DNA from: Cylindrospermum sp. NIES-4074
GTDB taxonomy: Bacteria; Cyanobacteriota; Cyanobacteriia; Cyanobacteriales; Nostocaceae
Direction: 5' to 3'
DNA length: 64,000 nucleotides
Assembly (NCBI GenBank): GCA_003994795.1
Contig: AP018269.1
Span: 2,939,484 to 3,003,483 of the forward strand
This document shows, in pieces, positions 1-10,955 of this stretch. The position numbers and the translations under genes were made by a program. Every line of letters starts with the position of its first letter. The stretch's first letter is position 1. The notes beneath the pieces were generated by a model. That model was not told the origin of the DNA. It ran no database searches and was given only the letters and a program-made list of their open reading frames with translations.

Positions 1-1
1 A

Positions 2-115
2 ATTAAGATTGGCGATAAGGTGCTGTACTCCAAGTACGCTGGCACCGACATCAAGCTCGGCACCGAAGAATATGTACTGCTTTCTGAGAAAGACATTCTA
101 GCAGTCGTAATCTAA
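2..115 (+). CDS. groES: Co-chaperonin GroES (10 kDa), C-terminal part only
   Basis: Only the last 37 codons are present; the gene begins before the window. The visible residues ([19 protein letters not shown], then [15 protein letters not shown] at the end) are the typical GroES C-terminal beta barrel. GroES is the heptameric lid that closes the GroEL cage during ATP-driven folding of cytosolic proteins. The downstream neighbour is groEL, 139 bp away, so this is the usual cyanobacterial groESL operon. The heat-shock promoter and any CIRCE element would lie upstream, outside the window. Confidence 0.95.
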   Translation: MKIGDKVLYSKYAGTDIKLGTEEYVLLSEKDILAVVI

Positions 116-248
116 TTGGGTGATGAGGGGTATGGGTCATCAGGCATGGAGATTGGGGACAAAGGAAGAGTTTTCCCACCGACCATCGACCACTGACCAC
201 TAACCGCTGACGAATTCAACACAAATTTGACTTACTCCCTGAATTTAG

Positions 249-1889
<1,641 letters not shown>

Positions 1890-1920
1890 GATTCTTTAAG
1901 TCCCCTAATTTGTGGAAACG

Positions 1921-1951
1921 GCTGCTTCTGAAAAGAAGCGGCTGTTTTTTT
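1921..1951 (+). terminator. Intrinsic terminator of groESL
   Basis: A 9-bp stem (GCTGCTTCT with AGAAGCGGC, one G-U pair) closed by a GAAA loop is followed, after TG, by seven T residues. It sits 31 bp past the groEL stop and should end the groESL transcript. Confidence 0.85.
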
Positions 1952-2018
1952 ATAGCAACCTTCTCGGTGGTTAGGACGGTGTTGATTCCTCAAAGCCTTG
2001 AAGCAACTAGGTTTATAC

Positions 2019-2046
2019 TCAGCACTCAGCACTCAGCACTCAGCAC
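2019..2046. repeat. Short tandem heptamer repeat (CTCAGCA)x4
   Basis: Four perfect tandem copies of CTCAGCA lie between the convergent groEL and ureC genes. Intergenic heptamer arrays of this kind (STRR) are typical of heterocystous cyanobacteria. No function is evident. Confidence 0.85.
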
Positions 2047-2100
2047 TTTGCTATATGTCACGCAGAAGAGGACATTTCTTCCCCAGCTAGAAAATATGAA

Positions 2101-3807
2101 TTAAAACAAAAAGTATCTTTGTGCCATTGGTAAAACTGTCGCTGGTTCGCAAATTAACAATTCCCCATCTGCCCTCACTTCATAGGTTTCAGGATCAACT
2201 TCAATGTGAGGTAAAGCATCATTAAGCTTCATATCGCGCTTACTAATTTCCCTTGTCCCGGAAACTGCGACGGCTGTTTTTTGTAAACCTAATTGCGTGG
2301 GAATGTCCCTCATCTGAGCCGCTTGAGAAACAAAAGTTAACGATGTAGCGTGACGCGCACCCGCAAAACTGCCAAACATCGGCCGCATATGCACTGGTTG
2401 TGGTGTGGGAATACTCGCATTAGCATCACCCATTTGCGACCAAGCGATCATTCCTCCTTTAATTACTATCTCCGGTTTCACACCAAAAAACGCCGGACGC
2501 CACAAGCACAAATCTGCTAATTTACCCGCTTCGACTGACCCCACATACTGAGAAATTCCATGAGTAATTGCAGGGTTGATAGTGTATTTGGCAACATAAC
2601 GCTTTGCCCGCAAATTATCTGCAAGTCCTTCCCCCACAAGGCTTCCACGCTGTACCTTCATTTTGTGGGCTGTTTGCCAAGTGCGAATTATCACTTCTCC
2701 CACCCTGCCCATTGCTTGGGAATCGGAGGAAATCATGCTAAATGCGCCTAAGTCGTGCAAAATATCTTCTGCGGCGATGGTTTCTCGACGGATACGGGAC
2801 TCAGCAAAGGCAACATCTTCGGGAATTCCGGAATCAAGGTGATGGCATACCATCAACATATCCAGGTGTTCTTCTAAGGTGTTGACGGTGTAAGGACGTG
2901 TGGGATTGGTGGAAGATGGTAAAACGTTGGCTTGGCTGCAAACTTTGATGATATCTGGCGCGTGTCCTCCTCCTGCGCCTTCGGTGTGGTAGGTGTGGAT
3001 GGCGCGATTTTTGAAGGCGGCGATGGTATCTTCCACAAATCCGGCTTCGTTTAAGGTGTCAGTGTGAATTGCTACTTGTATATCATATTCATCAGCAATC
3101 GTGAGGCTAGTATCAATAGTCGCGGGAGTTGTGCCCCAATCTTCATGCAGTTTTAACCCCATTGCCCCGGCTTGCACTTGTTCTATTAGTCCTTGAGGTT
3201 GGCTGGTGTTACCTTTGCCTAAAAATCCTAAGTTGACAGGAAAGGCATCAGCGGCTTGCAGCATTCGGTAAATATTCCAAGGGCCAGGAGTGCAGGTGGT
3301 GGCGTTTGTACCTGTTGCTGGGCCTGTTCCGCCGCCGATCATGGTGGTAATTCCGGAGGCGATCGCCACTTCAATCTGCTGGGGACAAATAAAATGTATA
3401 TGGGAGTCAATACCGCCAGCAGTGAGAATCATTCCTTCCCCAGCTAAAGCTTCGGTTCCAGGGCCAATAATAATATCTACGTTGTCTTGAATATAGGGAT
3501 TTCCGGCTTTGCCAATTTTGTGAATTTTGCCGTCTTTAATCCCGATATCGGCTTTGACGATTCCCCACCAATCGAGAATTAAGGCGTTGGTAATGACTAA
3601 ATCCACGGCACCATCGGCGTTAGAAATGGGGGATTGTCCCATCCCGTCTCTGATGACTTTACCGCCGCCAAATTTCACTTCGTCGCCGTAGGTGGTGAAA
3701 TCTTGTTCAACTTCGATCAATAATTCTGTGTCAGCCAAGCGGATGCGATCGCCTACTGTGGGGCCAAAAGTTTCCGCATAGGCACGGCGATCCATTCTAT
3801 AACTCAT
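2101..3807 (-). CDS. ureC: Urease alpha subunit (catalytic)
   Basis: The 568-residue catalytic subunit hydrolyses urea to ammonia and carbamate in the cytosol. The dinickel site is recognisable: GGIDSHIHF (the two His near residues 137-139), GLKLHEDWG with the carbamylated Lys near residue 219, [10 protein letters not shown], and [12 protein letters not shown]. The mobile flap with its catalytic His is [19 protein letters not shown] (around 320), and the metal-binding Asp is in SSDSQAMGR. It is the last gene of ureD-ureA-ureB-ureC and is separated from ureB by 112 bp that carry a palindromic repeat. The accessory genes ureE, ureF and ureG, needed for nickel insertion, are not in the window. 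Confidence 0.98.
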   Translation of the reverse strand: MSYRMDRRAYAETFGPTVGDRIRLADTELLIEVEQDFTTYGDEVKFGGGKVIRDGMGQSPISNADGAVDLVITNALILDWWGIVKADIGIKDGKIHKIGKAGNPYIQDNVDIIIGPGTEALAGEGMILTAGGIDSHIHFICPQQIEVAIASGITTMIGGGTGPATGTNATTCTPGPWNIYRMLQAADAFPVNLGFLGKGNTSQPQGLIEQVQAGAMGLKLHEDWGTTPATIDTSLTIADEYDIQVAIHTDTLNEAGFVEDTIAAFKNRAIHTYHTEGAGGGHAPDIIKVCSQANVLPSSTNPTRPYTVNTLEEHLDMLMVCHHLDSGIPEDVAFAESRIRRETIAAEDILHDLGAFSMISSDSQAMGRVGEVIIRTWQTAHKMKVQRGSLVGEGLADNLRAKRYVAKYTINPAITHGISQYVGSVEAGKLADLCLWRPAFFGVKPEIVIKGGMIAWSQMGDANASIPTPQPVHMRPMFGSFAGARHATSLTFVSQAAQMRDIPTQLGLQKTAVAVSGTREISKRDMKLNDALPHIEVDPETYEVRADGELLICEPATVLPMAQRYFLF

Positions 3808-3825
3808 ATAAAATCCTTTTTAAAC

Positions 3826-3916
3826 GCAGAGGGACGCTGAGGTTAGCGCAGCGAAAAGTTCCTCGAAGCCGGGTTTCCCGGCGTAGGAAACTTTTCAAGA
3901 CAGAGGGACGCTGAGG
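3826..3916. repeat. Palindromic repeat between two direct repeats, ureB-ureC spacer
   Basis: A strong cruciform (AAAAGTTCCT at 3854 pairing with AGGAAACTTTT at 3885, with an inner GCCGGG-TTT-CCCGGC stem) lies between near-identical 17-bp direct repeats, GCAGAGGGACGCTGAGG at 3826-3842 and its copy at 3900-3916. The direct copies could mark an insertion, or could simply be part of the common cyanobacterial 'cGCAGAGG' intergenic repeat. It separates ureC from the rest of the operon and could affect read-through or mRNA processing. Confidence 0.75.
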
Positions 3917-3919
3917 GTT

Positions 3920-4225
3920 TTAGAGGTTGCCGTTAATTTTGCTGTTGAAGCCGTAGACTTGGCGGCTACCAACTAAAGGAACTAATGTGACTGCTTTTTT
4001 ATCCCCTGGTTCAAAGCGGACTGCGGTTCCGGCGGGGATATCGAGGCGCATTCCCCGTGCTTGTTCTCTGTCAAAATTTAAGGCGGCGTTGACTTCAAAA
4101 AAGTGAAAATGGGAACCAACTTGTATGGGGCGATCGCCTGAATTTGACACTTGTAAATTTACAGTTGGACGACCGGCGTTTAGTTCAATGTCACCGGCTG
4201 GTGTGATAATTTCTCCGGGAATCAT
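3920..4225 (-). CDS. ureB: Urease beta subunit
   Basis: The 101-residue structural subunit assembles with UreA and UreC into the urease trimer. The family signature is clear: [18 protein letters not shown] at the N terminus, then the [19 protein letters not shown] segment and the [16 protein letters not shown] stretch. The start ATG at 4225 fits the family N terminus exactly. The gene lies 14 bp downstream of ureA on the same strand and is probably co-transcribed with it. Confidence 0.97.
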   Translation of the reverse strand: MIPGEIITPAGDIELNAGRPTVNLQVSNSGDRPIQVGSHFHFFEVNAALNFDREQARGMRLDIPAGTAVRFEPGDKKAVTLVPLVGSRQVYGFNSKINGNL

Positions 4226-4239
4226 AAAAAATTTAAATA

Positions 4240-4542
4240 TTAACGAATAGGATTATGCACTGTTACCAACTTTGTGCCATCAGGAAAAGTTGCTTCTACC
4301 TGTACATCATGAATCATTTCCGGCACACCTTCCATCACTTCATTCCGCATTAATAGCGTTGTGCCATAACTCATTAATTCGGCTACAGTTTGCCCATCTC
4401 TCGCGCCTTCTAAAATAGCAGCAGAAATATAGGCAACTGCTTCGGGATAATTCAATTTCAAACCTCTTACCTTACGTCTTTCTGCTACTAAAGCAGCAGT
4501 AAAAATTAACAGTTTGTCTTTTTCTTGCGGCGTAAGTTGCAT
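4240..4542 (-). CDS. ureA: Urease gamma subunit
   Basis: The 100-residue small structural subunit starts [18 protein letters not shown] and contains the conserved [22 protein letters not shown] helix region and [18 protein letters not shown] strong Shine-Dalgarno sequence, AGGAGG, precedes the ATG. It lies 21 bp downstream of ureD and 14 bp upstream of ureB in a tight minus-strand operon. Confidence 0.97.
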   Translation of the reverse strand: MQLTPQEKDKLLIFTAALVAERRKVRGLKLNYPEAVAYISAAILEGARDGQTVAELMSYGTTLLMRNEVMEGVPEMIHDVQVEATFPDGTKLVTVHNPIR

Positions 4543-4563
4543 TTTTCTCTCCTCCTCTGCGGT

Positions 4564-5427
4564 TTAAACCTGCCAAACTCTCGGTATACAATGGCCACGA
4601 TTCCCAAAAGACACTCGTAACATCTGCCACACAGATGTAAACCAGTCTCTCACTTCAGACGTAGAATCGCCACGATATCGACACAAAAATCCATTTTGCA
4701 GACGACTCACACCAGCTAAAGATTGCTGAGTCAAGAGAGAACGCGCTTTTTGAATAATTTCCTCAGAAACAGGACTTCCCACCCAAACTAGACTACCCAC
4801 AACTGGTTTTCCCGCTAAACCGTGGGGACTGTGAAAAGTTTCTTCGTTACCCGGTAACCATTGTCTATCAATCCACAAGGGAACGCCTTGCTGCCAAATC
4901 TCAGTATGCGATCGCCATTCTCCTTGCAGAAATTTCTCTCCTCTCGCACTGCGTCCAAATCGCGTAATTTCCCAGCCTAAAAAACTGCCCCCGGTAGCTA
5001 GTTCTACCCGCACATCTTGCCGATAAATCGCCCCGTTAAATAAAATTGTCTCTTGGGGCAACCACTCCAAACAAGCACCATCGTCAACCTGAATATCTAG
5101 GGTTTGTCTAGCCTGTAAGCCATTGCTGCGGTATATCTTACTAGCTGCGGCAGTGGTAATTAAGGCTTGAGAATGAGGTTGGAGGTGAATATTGCTAGAA
5201 AGGCGATCGCCCCCCACTACGCCACCGGCAGTGTGTAAAATCACACTATGACAAACTTCTTCACCCTCTGGATAAAAAGGGCGTTGCACTTTCAACGGTG
5301 CTTGGTGGTGGTTGTAGATTAACTGGGTAGAATTTAGGCGATCGCCTCCGATGCGGCGTAGCCGAACGGCATACACTAAGTTAAGCTTGCCCTGCCATCC
5401 TTCTGCCATTTGCGGGTTATAAATCAT
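4564..5427 (-). CDS. ureD: Urease accessory protein UreD
   Basis: The 287-residue scaffold protein binds apo-urease with UreF and UreG during delivery of nickel. Recognisable features are YNHHQAPLKVQRPFYPEG, HTAGGVVGGDRL (around residue 70) and ASKIYRS. Near residues 20-33 there is a basic stretch, VRLRRIGGDRL, just before STQLIYNHHQ. As I recall the family, UreD has no residues there. Its DNA (about 5336-5372) contains GCGATCGCC and GGCGTAGCCGAACGGC, so it looks like a palindromic element that entered in frame. It is the first gene of the operon. Confidence 0.93.
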   Translation of the reverse strand: MIYNPQMAEGWQGKLNLVYAVRLRRIGGDRLNSTQLIYNHHQAPLKVQRPFYPEGEEVCHSVILHTAGGVVGGDRLSSNIHLQPHSQALITTAAASKIYRSNGLQARQTLDIQVDDGACLEWLPQETILFNGAIYRQDVRVELATGGSFLGWEITRFGRSARGEKFLQGEWRSHTEIWQQGVPLWIDRQWLPGNEETFHSPHGLAGKPVVGSLVWVGSPVSEEIIQKARSLLTQQSLAGVSRLQNGFLCRYRGDSTSEVRDWFTSVWQMLRVSFGNRGHCIPRVWQV

Positions 5428-5509
5428 TTATGAAGCAAACATTAAATTTTGTTTTACCTGCAATTTAACATTATTTTTTTGCCAAAATTACATAATCATC
5501 TAATTTATG

Positions 5510-5671
5510 GTTTGACTTATACTTCCGAATAAAATAATTTGAATTGGCGGAGTCATATCCGATTTTTTTAGAAGCTTTCATCAGGTTTCTATTACACAGT
5601 GTTGACGATATATTGCTCCAACTTCTTAATTACTAAATTGGTTTTAATTGCTCATCAAGTATAAGTCAAAC
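5510..5671. repeat. 162-bp element with 15-bp perfect terminal inverted repeats
   Basis: GTTTGACTTATACTT at 5510-5524 is matched by its exact reverse complement, AAGTATAAGTCAAAC, at 5657-5671. The interior is AT-rich and non-coding. It lies between the ureD start and the stop of the TonB-like gene, so it occupies the likely urease promoter region. It may be a MITE-like element. No clear target-site duplication is visible outside the repeats. Confidence 0.65.
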
Positions 5672-5701
5672 TTTTCAAGGTTACTTTTATAGATACACAA
5701 A

Positions 5702-6805
5702 TTAGGGCTGACTGGCACTGATTGTAATCTGTACAAAAAAATTGATCAAAGGTGGCGGTTTTCTGTCATCAGGGAAGCGTGCAGGCTGAAATTTCTCGTC
5801 TTGGAAAATTCTTTGGGCGAAGTTTTCCAATTTCTTTCTTTCTTCTGGTGGTATGCCTGAACCTTGAACCTCAGCACCTATACACTTGCCTGTGTTATCA
5901 ATTACTAAGCTCACAACGAATTCTCCTTGGGGGAGATTCTGATTACTGTTGTCAGTTAAATCTATTTTGTTTTCGTTAGTGCCAATAGTAGGTAGAATCA
6001 AATCTTCAGGAACGCGATCGCTTTTTGCTTTTTCCCTCTGTTCCTCTGGATTTAAAATTTTCCAGTTAGCTATCAGTCCTCCTCCTGTCTGAGAACCAGG
6101 AGTTTTGCCAGCCGGTGTTGCTGAAGGTTCCGCAGTTGGTGTTGCTGAAGGTTCCGCAGTTGGTGTTGCTGAAGGTTCCGCAGTTGGTGTTGCTGAAGGT
6201 TCCGTAGTTGGAGTTGCTGAAGGTTCCGTAGCGGGAGGTGATGAATTGCCTTTTACTGAATCTGGTAATTCGTCTTTTAGTGGAATTCCCTTTCCAGTAA
6301 TAACCTCTTGACGACGGTTTCCGGGAAAATTACCCAGTGCATCTGTCGGCGTTGGCGTCCCTAATGGTGTGGATCTGGGTGTCGCTTCTGGCGTTGGCGT
6401 CCTTTCTGGTATGGGTGTCGCTTCTGGCGTTGGCGTCGCTTCTGGCGTCCTTTCTGGTGTTGGTGTCGCTTCTGGCGTTAGCGTCGGCGTCAGCGTCGTT
6501 TCTGGTGTTGGTGTCGCTTCCGGCGTTAAGTTGGCTGTAGATGGTTTTGGCGAAATCTTATCGGCTGTTGATGTTGATTTAGCTATCGTTTTAGCTTTAG
6601 GAGAAAGTTCTACGAATTCAATAGGAACAGTACCTTGAACTTGTTGCGGGAACCACGGCTTAAACTCATTAGATGAGCGCATCAGCCAAAAAATCAGCAA
6701 GTGCAAAGAGGCTGAACTTATAGCTACAGTAATCCACAATCCTGGTGGATCTGTGTGTTTCCTCGTGGCTTTGGCTGGAGTTTTATTTGCAACCGATGGT
6801 GTCAT
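5702..6805 (-). CDS. TonB-like energy-transducer protein with Pro-rich linker
   Basis: The layout of this 367-residue protein is that of TonB. It has a short cytoplasmic N terminus, one membrane helix (about residues 24-42, LWITVAISSASLHLLIFWLM), a long periplasmic Pro/Thr-rich linker and a small C-terminal domain. The linker has two repeat blocks, TPEATPTPE-type (about 90-145) and PSATPTAE-type (about 195-235), whose DNA is also strongly repetitive. The C terminus (EFVVSLVIDNTGKCIGAEV..., then FQPARFP) matches the TonB C-terminal pattern in which FxPA follows a beta strand. TonB carries proton-motive energy to outer-membrane transporters. No ExbB, ExbD or receptor lies beside it. The repeat-rich linker probably varies in length between strains. 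Confidence 0.75.
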   Translation of the reverse strand: MTPSVANKTPAKATRKHTDPPGLWITVAISSASLHLLIFWLMRSSNEFKPWFPQQVQGTVPIEFVELSPKAKTIAKSTSTADKISPKPSTANLTPEATPTPETTLTPTLTPEATPTPERTPEATPTPEATPIPERTPTPEATPRSTPLGTPTPTDALGNFPGNRRQEVITGKGIPLKDELPDSVKGNSSPPATEPSATPTTEPSATPTAEPSATPTAEPSATPTAEPSATPAGKTPGSQTGGGLIANWKILNPEEQREKAKSDRVPEDLILPTIGTNENKIDLTDNSNQNLPQGEFVVSLVIDNTGKCIGAEVQGSGIPPEERKKLENFAQRIFQDEKFQPARFPDDRKPPPLINFFVQITISASQP

Positions 6806-6991
6806 ATTACAAAACTTGCAGCAGACAACCCACCCATATTAACCAGACTTAGCCTGGTTAATATATTTTTGAAGAGTGAGATGAACCTACAACAGTGACG
6901 GTGTATGTCAGAGGCGAATTCAGCCCAACAATCTCACCTATTTTATGGGGGAGGTTATTCATTGCTAGTACTTGATCATCGAGTGGGAATT

Positions 6992-9900
6992 TTAGCGATT
7001 AGCCATTTGTTCCGGTGAAACAGAAAAGGTGAGAACTGTTTCATCTATTCCTTTGAGTTCCAAAGGACTACCTTTTGTAATTTCTTCTTCCTGCAAATAA
7101 TCTGCCACAGCGGCAGAGACTAGGATAGTACCGGGAACAGCGGCAGATTGCAATCTGGCAGCAATATTCACACTGGGGCCAATGGCGGTGTAGTCGGCAC
7201 GTTCAGCACTACCAAACATTCCCACAACTGCCGTACCTTGGTGGATACCACAGCGAAACTGTACCCCATTACGTTTGTCGGACTCGAATATCCCTTGCTC
7301 CCGCCAGCGATGGTTTAATTCCGATAGTGAGCGGTGCATTCCTCTGGCTGTATTAACAGCACGACGCACCTGTTCGTTTGGCGTTAGTTCTTCTGGCGCT
7401 CCATATAAAGCTAAAATACCGTCTCCCATAAATTTATCCACTGTACCGCCATTGTCAAAGACAACTTTGGACATAGCTTCATAATATTCATTCATCAACT
7501 CTGCTACCCGTCTGGATCTCAGAGTATTTGATAGTTGAGTAAAACCCACAATGTCACTAAACAACACTGTAACTAAGCGCGGTTCTGGTCGTAAATCTAG
7601 GGTCAAGGTTCCTGCGGCAGCTTTTTTTACCAATGCAGGTGGTAAAAAGCGTTTGAGTACTGATTCTGTGAGGTAAGTGTTTAACTCCAAGACTCGGCGT
7701 TCATTTTCCTTCAAGGCTAAAAGATTCCGCACTTCTGCCAGAAGTTCCCGATCATTAAATGGTTTAGCTAAATAAGCATCGGCTCCATGTTCTGTACTTT
7801 CAATGCGAGTTTCCTCATCAACTTTTGCTGTGAGCAAAATGATGGGTGTACCTCTCAAACTTTCCTCGCCACGGATCATCCGAATCATCTCCAGTCCTGT
7901 CACCAAGGGCATCATTAAGTCAGTGACAATTAAGCTGGGTGAAATGTCCGTAGCTCTGCCGTACCCCTCATAACCGTTACGAGCAGTCTGCACTTGATAG
8001 CCACTGCGGCGGAGGATGTCAGCTACATAGCTGCGTAAGTCGGGATTGTCATCTACGACTAAAATTAAGTGTCCGTTGCCCAGAGGAATCAGACCCGCTC
8101 CGTAGGAATCTTGAGTTTCAGAACTAAGTAATAGGTCTTTGTTAATCGGTGCAAAGTTGTCTGCGCCTGACTCTACCTGTTCTAAATCAGCCAGTTCTAC
8201 GCTAGCGCGGCTGATGTTCATTTCTAAAGGTGTGTCTAGTACCTGCTCTGGGGGTAAGTGATCTGTGCCAGTTACTAACCACAAAGTAAAGGTGGTGCCT
8301 TGTCCATAAACTGATTCCACAGTGACTTGACCACCGTGCATTTCCACCAATTCTTTGACTAGGGCTAAACCCAAACCACTGCCTTCATAGGAGCGGTTTT
8401 CGGAGCCTTCAGCTTGCCGAAAGCGCTCAAATAGGTAGGGAATTTGTTCTTGAACAATGCCAATTCCCGTATCTTGTACTTGCAATATGCAACGTTCTGC
8501 ATCCGGTTGCAAGATGACGCGGATTGTGCCCCCTTCGGGTGTAAATTTCATGGCATTTGACAGTAGGTTGTAAAGCACTTTGTCAAATTTTTCCAGATCC
8601 AAATATACGGCAGGGCATTCAGCTAACTGGGTAGCGAGTTGCAGTCCCTTTTTCTCACAGTAGGGGCGAAATGACTCAACAATTTGGTTGACAAAATCGA
8701 CTAAATTACAGGGACGGAAACTCGGCTGCATCCTCCCAGCATCGAGACGTTGCAAATCTAATAGTTGATTGACTAATCGCAGTAGGCGGCGGGAATTGCG
8801 GAGGGCGATCGCACTTTGGGAGTAGGATAACCCCTCACCCACACTCACTGCTGACTCTAAAGGCCCTTGAATTAAGGTGATCGGAGTACGGAATTCATGG
8901 GAAATATTTTGGAAAAACTCGGTTTTTTGTTTGTCTAGTACTAATAAGCGCTCTGCTTGTTCACGAGTTTTATGGTATAAGCGTGACTGTTGTACAGCGA
9001 TCGCTGCTTGTGCTGCCACTGATTTAGCTAGTTCAATATCTGATGATAACCACTGCCGCACTCTGCCTCCTTCTCGGAGGGTAATGCTACCAATACACTT
9101 ACCATCAGCTAGTAAGGGCACAACCATGAGCGATCGCGCTGGTATTTTCAAAGGCAAATCAAAACCCTGGACTTCTGAGGGGGAATTGCTCATGTCCGTA
9201 ATTACCACTGGTTCCTGCGTTTGCAATATTTCTTGCAAAATCGGATTATCCTTAATTGGTGCTTGGGCATGGGGCAATTGCAGAGCTAAAGGGCGATGAT
9301 TGCTGTTGACCTGATTGTCGCCAGCTTCCCCTAGATATTGAAAACTATCATACAAGCCTACACACTGGACAAATTCATCATCCTCTGCCCATAAAGACAA
9401 AGCACAGCCATCGACTTGTAAAGCTTGTCCCAGTTGTTGGGTAATAGCTGCAAAGATATCTTGCGGGTCTAGGCTAGAGCGAATCGCGCTAGTAATCGTA
9501 TTCACAAGCTGCTCCCGCTTTGCCAAAGCACGTACTTGCTCATAAGCATAGGCTTGAGACAAAGCTAGGGCCGCCTGATCCGCCACCATCATCACCAGCT
9601 GCACTTCCTCCTCCGCCCAGAGACGCTGCTGAGAACACTGGTGCAGCGCTAACACTGCCATCAGTTCTTGTTGGCAAATCAGGGGCACAATTAAGCTAGA
9701 GCAAATGTTAGCGGCAGCAAACGCTGTAGCTCGTTCGTCGATGATGCGATCGTCTCCTACCACATCAGTAATCACCAGTACCTCGCGGGTTTCCCAAACT
9801 GTCTGAGCCAGAAGCGACTGAGGAAAAGAAATGTTTGCTTCTGCCTCTGCACCGCTACTTTCCTTCTCCCCTGCTTGCTCAATAGCCGCTTTTTGGTAAA

Positions 9901-10489
9901 TAAATCCCGCCTCGGCTAACTGCTCATCGTGTACGGGACGCAATAGACAGACATCAACCTCCAACATATGGCCCACGGTGTCTACAATTGCTTGTAAAAT
10001 TTGCCGATAGTCTAAAGCGCTGCGAATCGTATTGGTGACAGTGTTCAGCAGCGATTCCTGACGGAGTGTGCGGGTAAGTTCGCGGGTACGAGCCTTGAGA
10101 ACATTATGGGTATCCAAAGCTTGGCGTACCACTGCTTTGAGTTCCTCAGATTCCCACGGTTTAGTGACATATTTGAATACCTTACCAGCATTAATCGCTT
10201 CCACCAAGTCTTCAACATCCGTGTAGCCAGTTAAGATAATCCGGATAATATCTGGATATTGAGTTGCTGTCAGGCTTAAAAATTCTGTACCGCTCATCAT
10301 CGGCATCCGCTGATCGGAGATGATCACAGAGACCTCTCCCTCTTGTGCCAGCAGATCCAGTGCTGCGGGGCCAGATGTTGCCCTCAGCACCTTATAGTCG
10401 CGATAGAAAGTGCGGTAAAGCAAGTCAAGGTTGTCTGGCTCATCATCGACAACCAAAATTTTAGGCTTACTGTTTGCTTGAGATTTCAT
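6992..10489 (-). CDS. cyaC: Hybrid two-component sensor/adenylate cyclase CyaC
   Basis: The domain order of this 1165-residue protein is receiver (about 8-127, with phospho-acceptor Asp in ISDQRMP), two GAF domains (about 150-310 and 330-490), histidine kinase (NISHEFRTPITL near 527, then the ATPase with DTGIGI), second receiver (about 808-920, VTDLMMP) and class III nucleotide cyclase (about 970-1150). This is the architecture described for CyaC of Anabaena and Spirulina. The cyclase keeps the metal-binding Asp in LFSDIVGF and the Lys of DKFMGDGIL, and has ADYTAIG, which favours ATP over GTP, so the product should be cAMP. Regulation is expected through phosphorelay from the two receivers to the cyclase. 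It is a single gene with no partner alongside. Confidence 0.92.
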   Translation of the reverse strand: MKSQANSKPKILVVDDEPDNLDLLYRTFYRDYKVLRATSGPAALDLLAQEGEVSVIISDQRMPMMSGTEFLSLTATQYPDIIRIILTGYTDVEDLVEAINAGKVFKYVTKPWESEELKAVVRQALDTHNVLKARTRELTRTLRQESLLNTVTNTIRSALDYRQILQAIVDTVGHMLEVDVCLLRPVHDEQLAEAGFIYQKAAIEQAGEKESSGAEAEANISFPQSLLAQTVWETREVLVITDVVGDDRIIDERATAFAAANICSSLIVPLICQQELMAVLALHQCSQQRLWAEEEVQLVMMVADQAALALSQAYAYEQVRALAKREQLVNTITSAIRSSLDPQDIFAAITQQLGQALQVDGCALSLWAEDDEFVQCVGLYDSFQYLGEAGDNQVNSNHRPLALQLPHAQAPIKDNPILQEILQTQEPVVITDMSNSPSEVQGFDLPLKIPARSLMVVPLLADGKCIGSITLREGGRVRQWLSSDIELAKSVAAQAAIAVQQSRLYHKTREQAERLLVLDKQKTEFFQNISHEFRTPITLIQGPLESAVSVGEGLSYSQSAIALRNSRRLLRLVNQLLDLQRLDAGRMQPSFRPCNLVDFVNQIVESFRPYCEKKGLQLATQLAECPAVYLDLEKFDKVLYNLLSNAMKFTPEGGTIRVILQPDAERCILQVQDTGIGIVQEQIPYLFERFRQAEGSENRSYEGSGLGLALVKELVEMHGGQVTVESVYGQGTTFTLWLVTGTDHLPPEQVLDTPLEMNISRASVELADLEQVESGADNFAPINKDLLLSSETQDSYGAGLIPLGNGHLILVVDDNPDLRSYVADILRRSGYQVQTARNGYEGYGRATDISPSLIVTDLMMPLVTGLEMIRMIRGEESLRGTPIILLTAKVDEETRIESTEHGADAYLAKPFNDRELLAEVRNLLALKENERRVLELNTYLTESVLKRFLPPALVKKAAAGTLTLDLRPEPRLVTVLFSDIVGFTQLSNTLRSRRVAELMNEYYEAMSKVVFDNGGTVDKFMGDGILALYGAPEELTPNEQVRRAVNTARGMHRSLSELNHRWREQGIFESDKRNGVQFRCGIHQGTAVVGMFGSAERADYTAIGPSVNIAARLQSAAVPGTILVSAAVADYLQEEEITKGSPLELKGIDETVLTFSVSPEQMANR

Positions 10490-10643
10490 GCACCGCTTTC
10501 CTGCTGCAAAGGCAGTCGGATAAAGAATAATCTGATCTCTTAGAGATATTTTTGAATCAGGTAAGAGCAGAGCATTTCGACCAATAAGGCTGTTTGGCTA
10601 CATGACTGCTGAATGTAGGAGAGTTTACTCACAGTAATTGGCC

Positions 10644-10883
10644 TCAATGGCTCGTACCGATTGCTCTTTGCTCTGGTGCAGCGCAATTGGTGTCATCGTC
10701 AGTTTTATTATTTAAAAGTTGATATTGATTTGCCAACTCTTCCCTCACCTCCGCTAATAACTTTCTCATAGTACATACAGTGCTCCTATCTGGCTGAAAA
10801 ATCCAGATGCAGCTACTTATTAAGTTTGCCCGTTGTAGCAGTTGCACTAACACTGGCAGGTCATGTTTATTTATGGTAGTCAT
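10644..10883 (-). CDS. Small hypothetical protein
   Basis: Starting at MTTINKHDLPVLVQLLQ (10883) this gives 79 residues; a longer frame runs to 10955, but its first residues are hydrophobic and Cys-rich and look non-coding. The protein has one helix-rich segment (MRKLLAEVREELANQYQLLNN) and no domain I recognise. There is no strong ribosome binding site. It lies upstream of cyaC on the same strand with a 154-bp gap. It could be a real small cyanobacterial protein or a chance frame. Confidence 0.35.
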   Translation of the reverse strand: MTTINKHDLPVLVQLLQRANLISSCIWIFQPDRSTVCTMRKLLAEVREELANQYQLLNNKTDDDTNCAAPEQRAIGTSH

Positions 10884-10955
10884 GGTAGAGTCAGCAATAT
10901 TACAACAATAAGATTTAAATGCAAAGTATACAATTAGACAAATACCCCTTACCAA

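Noticed and set aside
1910-2104. 64-residue plus-strand frame after groEL
   Set aside because: It spans the terminator hairpin and the CTCAGCA heptamer array, and has no start signal.
6105-6638. Val/Ala/Gly-rich plus-strand frames
   Set aside because: They are shadows of the repetitive Pro-rich linker of the minus-strand TonB-like gene.
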